Notes under the pieces: generated by a model
What the model was told of the DNA's origin: nothing
Databases searched by the model: none
The model's input: only the letters and a program-made list of their open reading frames with translations
From: Nematostella vectensis
Lineage: Eukaryota > Cnidaria > Anthozoa > Actiniaria > Edwardsiidae
DNA: 64,000 bases
Assembly: GCF_932526225.1 (NCBI RefSeq)
Contig: NC_064038.1
Span: 8,741,070-8,805,069, forward strand
Direction: 5' to 3'
Part shown: piece by piece, positions 62,335-64,000 of the stretch
Layout: every line of letters starts with the position of its first letter
Numbering within the stretch: position 1 is the stretch's first letter
Made by a program: the position numbers and the translations under genes

Positions 62335-63535
62335 CTTGCGCACCGTGAATAATAAAGCCTTTGCGCATCTCGAGTAATAGGCCCTTTGCGCACCGTGAAT
62401 AATTGAGCCTTTGCGAACTGTAAGTAATAGATAGAGCCTTTGCGCACCATGAGTAATGGAGCCTTTCCTCAGCCTGAGTAAAAGAGCCTTTGCGCACCGT
62501 AAGAGCCTTTGCGCACCGTGAGTAATAAAGCTTTTGTTCACCGTAAGTAATAGATAGAGCCTTTGCGCTACGTAAGTAATAGAACGTTGTGCAACGTAAG
62601 TAATAGAGGCTTTGCACACCGTAAATAATAGATAGAGCCTTTGCCCACCGTGAGTAATAGAGCCTTTGCGCACCGTAAGTAATAGGTAAAGCCTTTGCGC
62701 ACCGTAAGTAATAGGTAAAGCCTTTGCGCACCGTGAGTAATAGAGCTTTTGCGCACCGTGAGTAATAGAGCCTTTGTGCACCATGAGTAAAATAGCCTTT
62801 GCACACCGCGAGTAATAGAGTCTTTACGCACCGTGAGTAATAAAACCCTTGTTGCACTGTGAGAAATAGAGCCTTTGCGCACCGTGAGAAAAAGAGACTT
62901 TGCGTACCGTGAGTAATAGAGCCTTAGTGCACCGTGAGAAATAGAGCCTTTGCGCACCGTGAGTAATAGAGCCTTTGCGCACCCTGAATTAAAGAGTCTT
63001 TACGCACCGCGGGTAAATAATCTTTACGCACCGCGGGTAAATAAGCCTTTGCGCACCGTGAGTAATAGAGCATTTGCCCACCGTGAATTCAAGAGTCTTT
63101 ACGCACCGCGGGTGAATAAGCCTTTGCGCACCGTGAGTAATAGAGCCTTTGTGCACAATAAGTAAAATAGCCTTTGCGCACCGTGAGTAATAGAGCATTT
63201 GCACACTCCGAGTAATAGAGCCTTTGCGGATCGAGAGTAATAGAGTCTTTACGCACCGCGGGTAAATAATCCTTTGCGCACCATGAGTAAAATCGCCTTT
63301 GCGCACTGTGAATAATAGAGCCTTTGCGCACCGTGAGTAATAGAGCCTTTGCGCACCGTGAGTAATAGAGCCTTTGCGCACCGTGAGATGTAGAGCCTTT
63401 GCGCTCCCAGAGTAATAGAGCATTTGCGCACTGTGAGTAATAGAGTCTTTACGCACCGCGGATAAATAAGCCTTTGAGCACCGTGAGTAATGGAGCCTTT
63501 GTGCACCATGAGTAAAATAGCCTTTGCGCACTCCG
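62335..63535. repeat. About 26-bp minisatellite GCCTTTGCGCACCGTGAGTA-ATAGA, block B
   Basis: Same family as 55185-55798. The first 0.43 kb align unit by unit, then the array continues for about 0.75 kb more with variants such as TCTTTACGCACCGCGGGTAA. About 45 units. Both-strand open frames are artefacts. Confidence 0.93.
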
Positions 63536-64000
63536 AAGAGCCGGCTAGAGCTATTGTCCTTCGTTGGTAATTTTGCCTTTGCTCATTTTTATAACTGTCT
63601 TATATCCTCCCCCACAGGCATCAGTCAGGCAGACAAAAAAAGAAATTGCTTTTCCATCCTTTTTTTATTCGAAGTATCTTTTTGCCCTCAATTGACTAAA
63701 TGGACTAAATGCCCTCAATTTATTCAAATTACCCAGTAAAATGTCGACCTAGTGAGCTTAAAGTATTCTATAATTGCCGAGAAAGGGCAAACAAATTTGA
63801 ATTGAGCTTTGTTGTCTGTTTTAAATGTTTTCTGTTGTCTATGTACACTACAAAAAACGTTATTTTAGTGGCACTATCACGGTATTATCAACCTTGTGAG
63901 TTCAGAACATTCTATATTTGTTTAGAAAGGGCAAGCGCGTCTTATTTCATCTTTGTTTTCAGAATTTTTTCTTGCTTGTATACACCATAAACACTTTTTC
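63536..64000. other. No feature recognised
   Basis: Unique-looking AT-rich sequence after the minisatellite. It has two short open frames without similarity. CGACCTAGTGAGCTTAAAGTATTCTATA near 63745 and an ACCTTGTGAGTTCAGAACATTCTATA-like word near 63890 suggest a degenerate duplication. Confidence 0.4.

Larger units (their letters stand above)
55799..63535 (+). repeat. Tandem segmental duplication, copy B
   Basis: Repeats block A in order: foldback element, GT31-like last exon, orphan gene, minisatellite. Differences are a 2.67 kb transposon insertion (56262-58929), about 0.3 kb extra at about 59015-59325, a six-codon deletion in the orphan ectodomain and a longer minisatellite. The GT31 first exon is not included. 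Confidence 0.88.

Overview
The window is intron-rich animal nuclear DNA. It holds spliced metazoan genes with GT-AG introns, many minisatellites and short inverted-repeat transposons, and no bacterial-type operons. The gene set (SNX27, an insulin/IGF-type receptor tyrosine kinase, BHMT, a GT31 glycosyltransferase) and the repeat style suggest an early-branching marine animal, most likely an anthozoan cnidarian such as a sea anemone (Nematostella-like). The species assignment is inference. All exon models were assembled by eye from splice sites, reading phase and family similarity. They add up to exact multiples of three.

Layout. 802-9843 (+): the 3' twelve exons of a sorting nexin 27-type gene (end of PX domain, FERM-like module, tail); the 5' part lies outside the window. 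9844-14772: a gene-poor convergent intergenic stretch with foldback elements and a CCAAT-rich array. 14773-35145 (-): a complete 30-exon insulin/IGF receptor homologue, 1407 aa, from signal peptide to kinase tail. 35146-41409: a divergent intergenic region with a hammerhead-ribozyme retrozyme array (36588-38026) and a CRE/E-box-rich repeat. 41410-48219 (+): a complete 9-exon betaine-homocysteine methyltransferase, 398 aa. 50466-52422 (+): a two-exon GT31 beta-1,3-glycosyltransferase-like gene whose metal-binding DxD is lost. About 51.6-63.5 kb: a tandem segmental duplication carrying two copies of an unrecognised four-exon single-pass membrane protein (463 and 457 aa). The second copy also carries an orphaned GT31 last exon and a 2.67 kb DNA transposon absent from the first copy.

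The genes do not form a pathway. SNX27 (endosomal recycling) and the receptor converge, and the receptor and BHMT diverge. The most notable observations are: the orphan membrane-protein pair, whose differences are mostly amino-acid replacements; the retrozyme with palindromic stem III and an 11-bp target duplication; several tandem repeats that grow directly out of splice sites; a receptor with no visible furin site in the insert region; and an SNX27 ending in a SNX17-like acidic-Leu tail.
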